Assembly: GCA_910579485.1 (NCBI GenBank)
Contig: CAJTVO010000074.1
Coordinates: 1 to 17,139 of the forward strand
Length of the DNA stretch: 17,139 nt
Direction of reading: 5' to 3'
From: an uncultured Oscillospiraceae bacterium
GTDB taxonomy: Bacteria > Bacillota > Clostridia > Oscillospirales > Oscillospiraceae
Made by a program: the position numbers and the translations under genes. The notes below the pieces were generated by a model. That model did no database searches. It was not told where the DNA came from and saw nothing but the letters and a program-made list of their open reading frames with translations. Shown in pieces: positions 1-7,660 of this stretch (position 1 is the stretch's first letter; each line of letters begins with the position of its first letter).

Positions 1-128
1 TTGGTTCTGGCGCGTTTTTGGTTACTTTTGCCGCGGGGCAAAAGTAACCGCAGGGTCCGGGGGCGCGCAGCCCCCGGGGCATCGAATAGAAACAACTACC
101 GTGCCGCCGCGCAGCGGCGGCAGAGAAA
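1..128 (-). repeat. Modular hairpin-rich intergenic repeat, copy A
   Basis: Read on the minus strand, three hairpins follow one another just after the stop codon of the DUF2156-GNAT gene. The first is a 9-bp GC stem with a 3-nt loop (102-122). The second is an 8-bp stem CCGGGGGC/GCCCCCGG with a 5-nt loop (57-77). The third is a perfect 13-bp stem GGTTACTTTTGCC with a 4-nt loop (20-49), followed by CAAAAA. The same modules in the same order occur at 12441-12539, with about three quarters identity over the linker, and in looser form at 11202-11356. The GC hairpin 6 nt after the stop may act as a transcript-end or stabilising hairpin, but it has no adjacent U tract. The repeat runs off the left edge, so its far end is unseen. 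Confidence 0.7.
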
Positions 129-1532
129 CTAAACCCTCTTTTCGAAGTAAAGGAACTTTTCATCCTCCCCCGCAGGCCGCATACAAGAAGAAAGCATCCT
201 CCTCGATGCCTCATTCTCATGAAAGCACTTTGCTTTCAGAGAATATAACCCCAGCGTATAAAGGCTCCACTCCGCCGCGCGGCGGAAAGCCTCCGCCCCG
301 TAGCCGTTCCCGGCATACTCGGGCAGGATGCGGCATCCAAGCTCCGCGCCGCCCTTGTAGTCAAAACGATAAATTACCGCCTCGCCGATGAACCGGCCAT
401 CCAGCCGGATGGCAAAATTCACCGCCTGCTTCTTTTGAAAGTCCTCCCGGGCAACAGAAAGAAAATACTCCTCTGTCAGCTCCCCCTTCAGGTCCTCCCG
501 GTAGTCGTAGCCCCACCAGCGGTTGCGCTCGTCATCCAGACAGAGCCGGTTATACAGGGGCTTGTCCTCCTCCCGGAGGCCGTCCAGGATCAGACGGTCC
601 GTTTTCAGGACGGGGACGGTCTCCAGCGGAGACAGCTCATTCCGGGCCAGAACCCGGACCTTGGCCCCCAGAAAGGCGGGAAGATACTGCAATTTGCTGG
701 TGCGCAGGCCCCGGTCGCCTGCGTCGTCCTCCCGGTTGATCCAGGGGAGCCCCGGGCTGAACGCGGCGGCGAAGGACTGGACGATGAAGGGATACACCCC
801 CTCGTACCGGGGCAGGGCCTTCTCGATATGGCACACCAGGGTATCGCCGCAGACCTCCGCCAGGGCCAGGGCCGCGATCTGACCGTCAATTTCCACACAG
901 CCGGTCTTGGCCCACTCCGCGCCTACCTGCTCCATCAGACGGCGGGCAAAGCAGACCTCCATCTTGGCATCGGCGTCCTCTTTATTGAACGCCTTGTGAA
1001 ACTCGTGCCAGAATGCGTCCGCCTTGTCGTGGTCGGCGGGGGTCAGCTCCCGATAGACGGCGTCCGGGTAGAGCTTGCGGAACTTGTTGATATGGTTGCG
1101 CTGGCCGGAGTAGCGGCGTCCGGCAAAGGCGCAGAGGTCCTCCGAACGGTAGAAGTAGTCCTGCCAGAGGCGGTCGTTGTCTACCGTGGTATAGGGGTAG
1201 CGGCGCATGAGCCGCTCCCGCTCCGTTTCCGGCACCACGCCGTAGGAGGGCGGGACGCCCTTTTCCACGCACCAGGCGTCGATCTCGTCCAGGGCGGCGT
1301 CCACGTCCCCCTCCTCCGGGAGGGGGATGGGAAAGTCGAACATGGCCCCGTAGTGGGCGCTGTGGTTGAGGACCACCAGACAGCCGTGGGATTCGGCAAA
1401 TTCGGGATGCCAGTGGTCCCGCCACATGAGCTTGACGCCAAGGGAATACTCACACAGGCGGTAGGTACACTGGCTGTAGTATTTGCGGAGGAGGGAGGAA
1501 TACTGCTCGCTGATGGGTTTGAAATCCAGCAT
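129..1532 (-). CDS. DUF2156 (LPG-synthase C-like) / GNAT acetyltransferase fusion protein
   Basis: About 467 residues. Residues 2-292 match the DUF2156 family, which shares the fold of the C-terminal aminoacyl-transferase domain of phosphatidylglycerol lysyltransferases; the visible hallmarks are an N-terminal LDFKPI and a late GLRTSKLQYLP block. Residues about 309-467 form a RimJ/RimL-type GNAT N-acetyltransferase, starting with the usual LKTDRLIL strand and carrying an acetyl-CoA loop YAGNGYG near 406-412. No membrane segments are seen, so it is probably cytoplasmic. I chose the ATG at 1532 because it gives the typical family N terminus and has a GAAAGAGAG ribosome site about 11 nt upstream; an ATG 48 nt further upstream (1580) has no such site. 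The gene lies 62 nt behind mscS on the same strand and may be cotranscribed. The substrates of both domains are unknown. The TAG stop lies at the edge of repeat copy A. Confidence 0.82.
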   Translation of the reverse strand: MLDFKPISEQYSSLLRKYYSQCTYRLCEYSLGVKLMWRDHWHPEFAESHGCLVVLNHSAHYGAMFDFPIPLPEEGDVDAALDEIDAWCVEKGVPPSYGVVPETERERLMRRYPYTTVDNDRLWQDYFYRSEDLCAFAGRRYSGQRNHINKFRKLYPDAVYRELTPADHDKADAFWHEFHKAFNKEDADAKMEVCFARRLMEQVGAEWAKTGCVEIDGQIAALALAEVCGDTLVCHIEKALPRYEGVYPFIVQSFAAAFSPGLPWINREDDAGDRGLRTSKLQYLPAFLGAKVRVLARNELSPLETVPVLKTDRLILDGLREEDKPLYNRLCLDDERNRWWGYDYREDLKGELTEEYFLSVAREDFQKKQAVNFAIRLDGRFIGEAVIYRFDYKGGAELGCRILPEYAGNGYGAEAFRRAAEWSLYTLGLYSLKAKCFHENEASRRMLSSCMRPAGEDEKFLYFEKRV

Positions 1533-1594
1533 AAAATGGTTTGCTCTCTTTCGTTTTATAATATGATCCAATGATACCATACGGAAAAAATATT

Positions 1595-2449
1595 TTACAG
1601 GATATGCACGTTCAGATGGTTGTACGTCATGGTCACGCCGTCCTCGGCGAAGGCCCTGTGGATCTCCTCCAGTGACCGGAAGTGGGCGTCCCAGTAGTCC
1701 TCCGTCTTCGCCCAGAAGCGGACGCGGTACTCGATAGAGCTTTCGCCGTAGGCGGTGAGGACCACCTGGGGGGCGGGGTCCGGGAGGATGCCGGGGGTAC
1801 GCTCCAGGGCCCTGAGGCAGGCCCTCCGGACGGCCTCAGGCGCGTCGTCGTAGGAGGCGGAGACGGCGTGGTCCGCACGGCGGACGCCCCGGACGGTGTA
1901 GTTCACGATCTGTCCCGCCATCAGCTTGCTGTTGGGCAGCATCACCCGCTGTCCGGCGGGGGTGTCCAACTTGGTGTGGGTGAGGGTGATCTCCGCCACC
2001 TCGCCCTCGCCATCGGCGGTGGAGACGTAATCCCCCAGGGTGAAGGGCTTGGAGAACAGCAGCACCATGCCCCCGGCCACGTTGCCCAGCACGTCCTGGA
2101 CCGCCAGGGACACCGCCAGGCCGAAGACCCCCACCAGGGCGATGAGGCTGCTCACGTCGATGTTCAGGCTCCCGGCCATCACCAGGGCCGTCAGCAGGTA
2201 CAGGAAGGCCCGGAGGCCCCGGAGGATATACCGCTTGATCCGCTCGTCCAGGGCGGCGCGCTCCACCAGCCGCCGGGCCGTCCCCAGCAGCAGGCGCGCC
2301 AGCGTCAGGCATACCAGCAGCAAAAGCAGGGCGGACAGGACGCGCCCCACCGTCAGCTTGCCCCATCCGGCCTGCAGCAATCCCTCCAGGGCGGAGGCGG
2401 GGTCCGTCTGGGTCACGTTTTCGATCAGTTCGGAGGCAGTCGTATCCAT
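1595..2449 (-). CDS. mscS: Small-conductance mechanosensitive channel, MscS family
   Basis: A 284-residue protein with the normal length and layout of MscS/YggB channels. Three membrane segments lie at about 33-56, 77-95 and 99-132. The third is the Gly/Ala-rich pore helix, containing AVQDVLGNVAGGM. It is followed by the beta domain (about 134-185, with LGDYV and the conserved VMLPNSKL) and the mixed alpha/beta vestibule domain to the C terminus. In this family the channel opens under membrane tension and releases solutes during hypo-osmotic shock. The start has an AAGGAG site 7 nt upstream. It is divergent from the purine permease gene and is followed on the same strand by the DUF2156-GNAT gene. 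Potassium uptake genes lie about 8 kb away, but nothing in the sequence links their regulation. Confidence 0.93.
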   Translation of the reverse strand: MDTTASELIENVTQTDPASALEGLLQAGWGKLTVGRVLSALLLLLVCLTLARLLLGTARRLVERAALDERIKRYILRGLRAFLYLLTALVMAGSLNIDVSSLIALVGVFGLAVSLAVQDVLGNVAGGMVLLFSKPFTLGDYVSTADGEGEVAEITLTHTKLDTPAGQRVMLPNSKLMAGQIVNYTVRGVRRADHAVSASYDDAPEAVRRACLRALERTPGILPDPAPQVVLTAYGESSIEYRVRFWAKTEDYWDAHFRSLEEIHRAFAEDGVTMTYNHLNVHIL

Positions 2450-2594
2450 AAAAAAGCTCCTTCTTATGACAATTTATTACCAGTTACCAATGTACCACAC
2501 TTTCCTCCGATTGAGAAGAGGCAATTTTCTTTTGTGCGCCAGCAAAAATTTTCGGAGATTTGACGAACACAATTTGTCATATTACACAAACTTT

Positions 2595-2628
2595 CCAAAA
2601 AAGGAAAGAATATACTTTTCTTTTTTGG
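2595..2628. other. AT-rich 14-bp inverted repeat in the mscS-azgA divergent region
   Basis: CCAAAAAAGGAAAG and CTTTTCTTTTTTGG pair over 14 bp, with one G-U, around a 6-nt loop. It lies between two divergent starts, so it is unlikely to be a terminator for either gene. A possible sigma-A promoter for the permease (TTGACG at 2560, weak TACACA at 2583) would place it at the very 5' end of the transcript. A second possible -10, TATAAG at 2644, would place it over the -35 region. An operator or a 5' mRNA hairpin are both possible. Confidence 0.4.
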
Positions 2629-2650
2629 TGAAATCGTGTAAAGTATAAGA

Positions 2651-2699
2651 ATCCCCTGCGGGAGGAACGCAATCCCGCGCCCCTCGGACGGCGGGGGAT
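2651..2699 (+). promoter_or_regulatory. Possible structured 5' leader of the purine permease gene
   Basis: Three helices can form together: ATCCCC (2651-2656) with GGGGAT (2694-2699), enclosing GCGGGA/TCCCGC (2658-2663 with 2673-2678) and a short GCC/GGC (2679-2681 with 2690-2692). An alternative hairpin, GCCCC (2679-2683) with GGGG (2693-2696), excludes the outer helix. It ends about 10 nt before the GAGGAGGAG ribosome site. It lacks the conserved junction of the purine riboswitch, so no known class is claimed. GC-rich sequence pairs easily by chance. Confidence 0.25.
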
Positions 2700-2719
2700 C
2701 ACGAAAGAGGAGGAGAACT

Positions 2720-4051
2720 ATGGACAAATTCTTTAAGATCTCTGAACGGGGCAGCAGTGTCCGCGCGGAGATCGTAGGCGGCGTGACCACGTTTTTCGCC
2801 ATGGCCTACATCATCTTCGTCAACCCCAGCCTGCTCTCGCAGACCGGCATGAACTCCAACGGCGTCATGCTGGCTACCTGCATCAGCGCCGCCGTCGGCT
2901 GCCTTCTGACGGCACTGCTGGCCAACGCGCCCTTCGCCCAGGCTCCCGGCATGGGATTGAACGCTTTCTTTACCTTTACCGTTTGCTTCAACATGGGGTA
3001 CACCTGGCAGGAGGCCCTGGCCATCGTGCTGCTCAGCGGTATCCTGTTCCTGGTCATCTCGGTCAGCCCCCTGCGCAGCAAGATCATCTCTTCCATCCCC
3101 GGCTTCCTTAAGAGCGCCATTTCCGCCGGTATCGGCCTGTTCATCGCCTTCATCGGCATCCTGAATGTGAAGCTGGTGGGCTTCGGCGCCGGCGTGCCCG
3201 CCCTTCAGTTCCTGGTGGACGATGGCACCGGCAACATGGTTGCCAACACCGCCGGCATCCTGACCATCATCGGCCTGCTCATCACCGCCATCCTCATGGC
3301 TTATAAAGTGAAGGGCGCTATCGTCATCGGCATCATCATTACCACCATCATCGGCTTCCCTATGGGGGAGACCCATCTGCCCGACGCTATCACCATGAGC
3401 GTCTTCAAGGAACTCGGCGAGGTGGCCTTTAAGCTGGATATCCCCGGCGTCATGGTGAAGGGCATCCTGCCCCTGGTCACCGCCGTCATCAGCTTCGCCC
3501 TGGTGGACTGCTTCGATACCGTGGGCACCCTCATCGGCACCGCCAAGAACGCGGGCATGACCGATAAGAACGGCAACCTTCCCGGCGGCGACCGGGCCCT
3601 CATCGCCGACGCCATCGCTACCTGCTGCGGCGCCTGCCTGGGTACCTCCACCGTCACCACCTTCGTCGAGTCCTCCACCGGTATCTCCGAGGGCGCGCGC
3701 ACCGGCCTGAGCTCCATCGTGGTGGGCGTGCTGTTCCTGCTGGCCTGCCTGCTGGCTCCCGTGGCGGGGATCATTCCCTCCGCCGCCACCGCTCCCGCGC
3801 TGATCATTGTCGGCGTGCTGATGATCAAGGGCGCCACCGACGTCAACTGGGGCGACTTCGAGGAGGCCTGCCCCGCCTTCCTGACCATCGCCATGATGCC
3901 CTTCGCCTACTCCATCTCCGATGGTATCGGCTTCGGCTTCATCAGCTACAGCATCATCAAGCTGGCCCGGGGCAAGGCCAAGGAAGTGCCCGTGCTGGTG
4001 TATATCATCTCCGTGCTGTTCATCCTGAAGTATATCCTGACCAGCATCTGA
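2720..4051 (+). CDS. AzgA-type purine (hypoxanthine/guanine/adenine) permease, NCS2 superfamily
   Basis: A 443-residue polytopic membrane protein of the COG2252 group (AzgA, PbuG, PbuO), which imports purine bases by proton symport. The N terminus (ITTFF-like VGGVTTFFAMAYIIFVNP) is the family signature. APGMGLNAFF, DCFDTVGTLIGTA and VTTFVESSTGISEGARTG are the conserved substrate-region motifs. Hydrophobic segments fill almost the whole length. The start has a strong GAGGAGGAG site. Codon use is very biased (Ile is nearly always ATC, no ATA seen), as in well-expressed genes, and differs from the operon that follows. The gene stands alone, with a long upstream region and its own terminator. The exact base transported cannot be decided from sequence. 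Confidence 0.92.
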   Translation: MDKFFKISERGSSVRAEIVGGVTTFFAMAYIIFVNPSLLSQTGMNSNGVMLATCISAAVGCLLTALLANAPFAQAPGMGLNAFFTFTVCFNMGYTWQEALAIVLLSGILFLVISVSPLRSKIISSIPGFLKSAISAGIGLFIAFIGILNVKLVGFGAGVPALQFLVDDGTGNMVANTAGILTIIGLLITAILMAYKVKGAIVIGIIITTIIGFPMGETHLPDAITMSVFKELGEVAFKLDIPGVMVKGILPLVTAVISFALVDCFDTVGTLIGTAKNAGMTDKNGNLPGGDRALIADAIATCCGACLGTSTVTTFVESSTGISEGARTGLSSIVVGVLFLLACLLAPVAGIIPSAATAPALIIVGVLMIKGATDVNWGDFEEACPAFLTIAMMPFAYSISDGIGFGFISYSIIKLARGKAKEVPVLVYIISVLFILKYILTSI

Positions 4052-4090
4052 TGCTTTTTCCGGGGAAGAACTAACATCCCATAAATAATG

Positions 4091-4124
4091 AAAACGCCAT
4101 GGACGATGCGTCCGTGGCGTTTTT
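4091..4124 (+). terminator. Rho-independent terminator of the purine permease gene
   Basis: AAAACGCCATGGAC pairs with GTCCGTGGCGTTTT around a 5-nt loop, with one A-C mismatch, followed by a T run. It begins 40 nt after the stop codon. Confidence 0.88.
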
Positions 4125-4273
4125 GTTATTTCATGCGAAATTGTGAAGCCGCTTCCATTGCCACTCATGTTGCAGATCCAACCATTTATGCAGGCGCTCT
4201 TGACTTCGGGAGAGGCTTCTGTTAAGGTAAACAAAATTTATGAGCATATGCGCCCAGGAGAGGGGGGAAGGCG

Positions 4274-4975
4274 GTGCCGAGGATCGGGATACTCTGCGAC
4301 CAGGACCGGAAGAGAGAAGAAATGATACAGATCGTTGAAATGCTGGCGGCAAAAGAAGGATTTGACTGCATCATATATGCCCTGGGCCGGGAAGCGGACG
4401 GCGGCTGCGGCGATACGGCCTGCGTGATACTGGCTCTGGAGGATCGGGAAGCCGCTTTCCGGTGCGCGGAAAAGCTTTGGCGCGGCGAACCGGCCCTGCT
4501 GATCATATATGTCGCGGAGCAGGTAGAGGATATCATTGCCGCCCTGACGATGCCGTTTTTTCATATCGTGAGACGGTTCGGCTTTGAGCAGGACCTGGAG
4601 GCCGCCTTTCAGAAGCTGGGAAAAATGCGCATGGCCAAGACGGACAAAATAGAATTTACCCGGAACGGACAGATGATGCTGGTGCCGTCAAGGGATATCC
4701 TCTACGCGGCCAGCATACGGCACGAGATATCTTTGCATTTGGTACAGGGAATCGTTCAGATAAAGGAAACTCTGTCACAATGCGAGGACCGGCTGAAGGG
4801 AAAGGGATTCGTCAGGACATATACGAGTTTTCTGGTAAATATGTACCATATCCGCCGCCTGGAGAAGGAAAAGGTGCTGTTGGACAACGGGGAGCAGCTG
4901 TATGTGAGCCGCCGTAAATATCCGGAGGCGAAGCGGATGTTTGAAAACTATGTACGCCATTTGGACTTTATATGA
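4274..4975 (+). CDS. LytTR-family DNA-binding regulator with a degenerate receiver domain
   Basis: 233 residues. Residues about 125-228 are a LytTR DNA-binding domain, with the conserved FVRTYTSFLVNMYHI block and the terminal VSRRKYPEAK. Residues 1-118 resemble a response-regulator receiver and keep acidic residues after strand 1 (D9, D11). The strand-3 region (VILALED, 51-57) has no Asp at the usual phosphorylation position, and the conserved Lys-Pro near the end is replaced by Arg-Arg (100-101). Phosphorylation by a histidine kinase is therefore doubtful, and no kinase gene is nearby. The start is a GTG behind a GGAGAGGGGGGAAGG stretch. It is the first gene of an exporter operon, 15 nt before the ATPase gene, and probably controls it. 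It uses at least nine ATA codons, unlike the permease gene upstream. Confidence 0.88.
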   Translation: MPRIGILCDQDRKREEMIQIVEMLAAKEGFDCIIYALGREADGGCGDTACVILALEDREAAFRCAEKLWRGEPALLIIYVAEQVEDIIAALTMPFFHIVRRFGFEQDLEAAFQKLGKMRMAKTDKIEFTRNGQMMLVPSRDILYAASIRHEISLHLVQGIVQIKETLSQCEDRLKGKGFVRTYTSFLVNMYHIRRLEKEKVLLDNGEQLYVSRRKYPEAKRMFENYVRHLDFI

Positions 4976-4990
4976 AAAGGGGCAGACGGT

Positions 4991-5971
4991 ATGATCACAG
5001 TGGAACACCTGAGAAAAGAGTTTACCTATTATAAGAAAATGACCGGGATCAAGGGCTCCCTGCACAATATATTTCATCGGGAGTCCTTGACAAAAGAGGC
5101 GGTTCGTGATATTTCTTTTTCAGTAGAGAAGGGCGAGATGATCGGCTTCCTGGGCCCCAACGGGGCGGGGAAGACGACCACCTTAAAAATGCTCTCAGGC
5201 ATTTTGTACCCCACGGGCGGAAAGATCGAGGTGGACGGCTTCATTCCCTGGGAACGCAAAAACGAATTTAAAAGACGGATTTCCATCGTCATGGGGCAGA
5301 AGAACCAGCTCTGGTGGGACCTGCCGGCCAGCGACAGCTTTTACCTGAACAAGTGCATCTTCGGCGTGGACGACGGCTCTTACCGGGATATCATCGTGGA
5401 GCTGTCCGAGCTGCTGGAGGTAAAGGAGCTTCTGAATGTGCAGGTGCGGCGGCTCTCCCTTGGAGAGCGGATGAAGATGGAGATCCTGGCGGCGCTGATC
5501 CATCGTCCCGACATCCTTTTTCTGGATGAGCCCACCATCGGGCTGGACATCCTGTCCCAGAAAAAAATCAGGGAATTTCTCAAAATATACAATGCGCAGT
5601 GGAAGACGACGGTCATCGTTACGAGCCACTATATGGCGGACATCGAGGCGTTATGTGACCGGGCGGTCATTATCAACCAGGGGAGGCTGGTGTACGACGG
5701 AAAGCTGGGGGAGGTCAACCAGCTTCTGGGAAAGCGGAAGCTGCTTTCCGTAAAGACGTCCTGCCCGGTGGATATGGAGGGCTGGAGGGCCTTCGGCATG
5801 GTCCGGGAAGTGAGCGCGGCCGGGGCGGTCCTGGAGGTCCCTCAGGAAAAGGTGCAGGAGGTCCTCGCCGCCATCCTGTCGGGGCTCCAGGTAGAGGATT
5901 TTACGGTGACGGAGATCCCCATTGAGGAGGGCATCGCGCGCTTTTACCAGAAGGAGGCGGCGGAGATATGA
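4991..5971 (+). CDS. ABC-2 exporter ATP-binding subunit (COG4586 type)
   Basis: 326 residues. It has Walker A GPNGAGKT (55-62), Q-loop Q103, signature LSLGE (155-159), Walker B ILFLDEP (175-181) and H-loop H213. The long N-terminal lead-in before Walker A and the VMGQKNQLWWDLPASDSF block after it are typical of COG4586, whose partners are COG4587 and COG3694 permeases. A Synechocystis exporter of this group has been linked to methyl viologen export; other members are annotated as multidrug or lipid exporters. The C-terminal ~90 residues are the variable accessory domain. The ribosome site AAAGGGG is 8 nt upstream, and the stop codon overlaps the next start (ATGA). It powers export through the two following permeases. 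The substrate is unknown. Confidence 0.93.
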   Translation: MITVEHLRKEFTYYKKMTGIKGSLHNIFHRESLTKEAVRDISFSVEKGEMIGFLGPNGAGKTTTLKMLSGILYPTGGKIEVDGFIPWERKNEFKRRISIVMGQKNQLWWDLPASDSFYLNKCIFGVDDGSYRDIIVELSELLEVKELLNVQVRRLSLGERMKMEILAALIHRPDILFLDEPTIGLDILSQKKIREFLKIYNAQWKTTVIVTSHYMADIEALCDRAVIINQGRLVYDGKLGEVNQLLGKRKLLSVKTSCPVDMEGWRAFGMVREVSAAGAVLEVPQEKVQEVLAAILSGLQVEDFTVTEIPIEEGIARFYQKEAAEI

Positions 5972-6765
5972 GCAGTTACCGCTGCGTCTTTTTGATGGGG
6001 GTGGAGCAGGCGCTGGAATACCGGGTGAGTTTTTTCCTGAGTATGCTCAGCGCGGCATTTCCCATTATCATCCAGACGGCCATGTGGAATTATCTGTACG
6101 GGCATTCGGACGCGGCCGCCATATTTGGATACCGGCAGGGGGAGATCCTGCTGTATACCCTCCTGGCAACGCTCGTGTCCCAGCTGGTGAGTACCGGGTT
6201 TGAGTGGGAGATGAACGGCGACATCAAGATGGGCGGCCTGAACAAGTACCTGATCCGCCCTGTCGGCTATAAGGGATACCAGTTCTTCCGTTTCCTCGGG
6301 CAGAAGGTCCCCAGAGTAATGGTGATCGTGCCCGTGATGGCGGCCATGATCGGGCTGGCGTTCTGGCAGGGGATGCCGGTTTCCGCGGGGAGGGTTCTTG
6401 CGTTCCTGGTGAGCCTGGGGCTGGCGCTGCTGCTGAATTTTTCCATCTTTTACTGTGTCGGGCTGCTGGGCTTCTGGCTGACCGACGTGGATAAATTATT
6501 CGGCACCATCAGCGTCGTACTGACCGTGGCGAGCGGCGGCGTCTTCCCGCTGGATATCTTCGGCGGGATGGTGGAGATATTGGTAAATCTGCTGCCCTTC
6601 GGCTATACGGCCCAGTTCCCGGTGAACATCATCAACGGACGGTTCGGGTGGGCGCGGATCGGCGCGGGGATCGCTTTCCAGATCGGATGGATCTTCTTCT
6701 TTGCCTGCCTGGGGAACGTTATGTGGCGGCGCGGCTTGAAGCGGTATGCCGCGGTAGGAGGCTGA
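5968..6765 (+). CDS. ABC-2 exporter permease, first subunit (COG4587 type)
   Basis: 265 residues with about six hydrophobic segments, in the pattern of the COG4587 permease that pairs with a COG4586 ATPase. The N terminus contains the family element VEQALEYRVSFFLSM. A cytoplasmic loop with NKYLIRPVGYKGYQFF corresponds to the conserved coupling region of this group. It overlaps the ATPase gene by 4 nt, which implies translational coupling, and is followed after 6 nt by the second permease. The two permeases are homologous to each other only at the level of shared layout (both contain an EYRVxF element near the N terminus), so the transporter is likely a heterodimer. Confidence 0.9.
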   Translation: MSSYRCVFLMGVEQALEYRVSFFLSMLSAAFPIIIQTAMWNYLYGHSDAAAIFGYRQGEILLYTLLATLVSQLVSTGFEWEMNGDIKMGGLNKYLIRPVGYKGYQFFRFLGQKVPRVMVIVPVMAAMIGLAFWQGMPVSAGRVLAFLVSLGLALLLNFSIFYCVGLLGFWLTDVDKLFGTISVVLTVASGGVFPLDIFGGMVEILVNLLPFGYTAQFPVNIINGRFGWARIGAGIAFQIGWIFFFACLGNVMWRRGLKRYAAVGG

Positions 6766-6771
6766 AACGGG

Positions 6772-7569
6772 ATGAAAAGGATAGGCCGCTATTGTAAGCT
6801 TCTCGGTATTTTTGCGAAATACTCCCTGATGTCCGCTCTGGAATACCGCGTGAACTTCGTCACCGGCGTAACGGTGGAGATGGGATGGATGGTCATTAAG
6901 CTGCTGTATGTGGCGATCGTCTATAAGGCCGGGATCAATATCGGGATACTGACCCCCGACCATATCCTGCTGTTTGTGGGGACGTATATGCTGATGACGG
7001 GAATCTTTATGATGTACTGGGGGAATTTCTCATCCCTGCCGGGGATGGTGCAGCAGGGAGAGCTGGACCTGTATATTGTGAAGCCCGTGTCCCTGCAGTT
7101 CCTTGTAACGCTGCGGCGGCTGGATTTTGCCTACCTGCTGCCGGAGCTGATAGCAGGCACGGCAATGATCGTCACCGGCTGGCGTCTGGCGGGGCTTCCG
7201 GCGGGAGTGGTCCCCATCGCCGGGTTTCTCTTCTACCTGGCCTGCGGATGCCTGCTAGCCTACAGCCTGTTCCTGCTGCCGTACATTTTGAGCTTTTGGA
7301 TCATTTCCGCCGGCGGCATTGCGGACATCAGCAGCGCGCTGTGGGATTTCAACAACATGCCGTCCATGATCTACGAAAAATGGTTCCGGCGGATCGGGAC
7401 ATATATCCTGCCGGTTTTTGTGATAACGAATTTTCCCGGCCTGTTTTTGATGGGGGAGCTGTCACCCTGGGCTTGCGTATGGGGCGTCGCGGCGCCGGTG
7501 CTGTTTTTTGCGCTGTCCCGCGCCCTGTGGAAGTTTTCCCTAAAAAAGTACAGCAGCGCAAGCTCGTAA
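6772..7569 (+). CDS. ABC-2 exporter permease, second subunit (COG3694 type)
   Basis: 265 residues with about six membrane segments. The N terminus carries SLMSALEYRVNFVTGV, and the central loop QGELDLYIVKPVSLQF is the characteristic COG3694 motif, with the equivalent region in the first permease reading NKYLIRPVG. The ribosome site GGAGG lies inside the end of the previous gene, about 10 nt from the ATG. It completes the exporter. A 91-nt gap without a terminator separates it from the GH20-like gene, so readthrough into that gene is likely. Confidence 0.9.
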   Translation: MKRIGRYCKLLGIFAKYSLMSALEYRVNFVTGVTVEMGWMVIKLLYVAIVYKAGINIGILTPDHILLFVGTYMLMTGIFMMYWGNFSSLPGMVQQGELDLYIVKPVSLQFLVTLRRLDFAYLLPELIAGTAMIVTGWRLAGLPAGVVPIAGFLFYLACGCLLAYSLFLLPYILSFWIISAGGIADISSALWDFNNMPSMIYEKWFRRIGTYILPVFVITNFPGLFLMGELSPWACVWGVAAPVLFFALSRALWKFSLKKYSSASS

Positions 7570-7660
7570 CGCTGTCCCGCGTATGCGGCGGCAGGGAATT
7601 TCATCCTTCTTATAACCTGTTTCATCAGGATATAAATTTATTATACGCGGAGGTGTAAGT

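Noticed and set aside
2651..2699. Purine riboswitch upstream of the purine permease
   Set aside because: A three-helix fold is possible, but the conserved core (TATA at the first junction, TTTCTACC between the second and third helices) is absent.
4200..4228. Promoter TTGACT / TAAGGT before the LytTR gene
   Set aside because: The spacing is 17 nt, but the -10 matches only three consensus bases and no LytTR direct repeat could be placed, so I did not list it.
2699..4234. 511-codon minus-strand open frame opposite the purine permease
   Set aside because: Composition (Asp/Gly/His/Gln-rich) is that of an antisense shadow, and the plus strand encodes a clear transporter.
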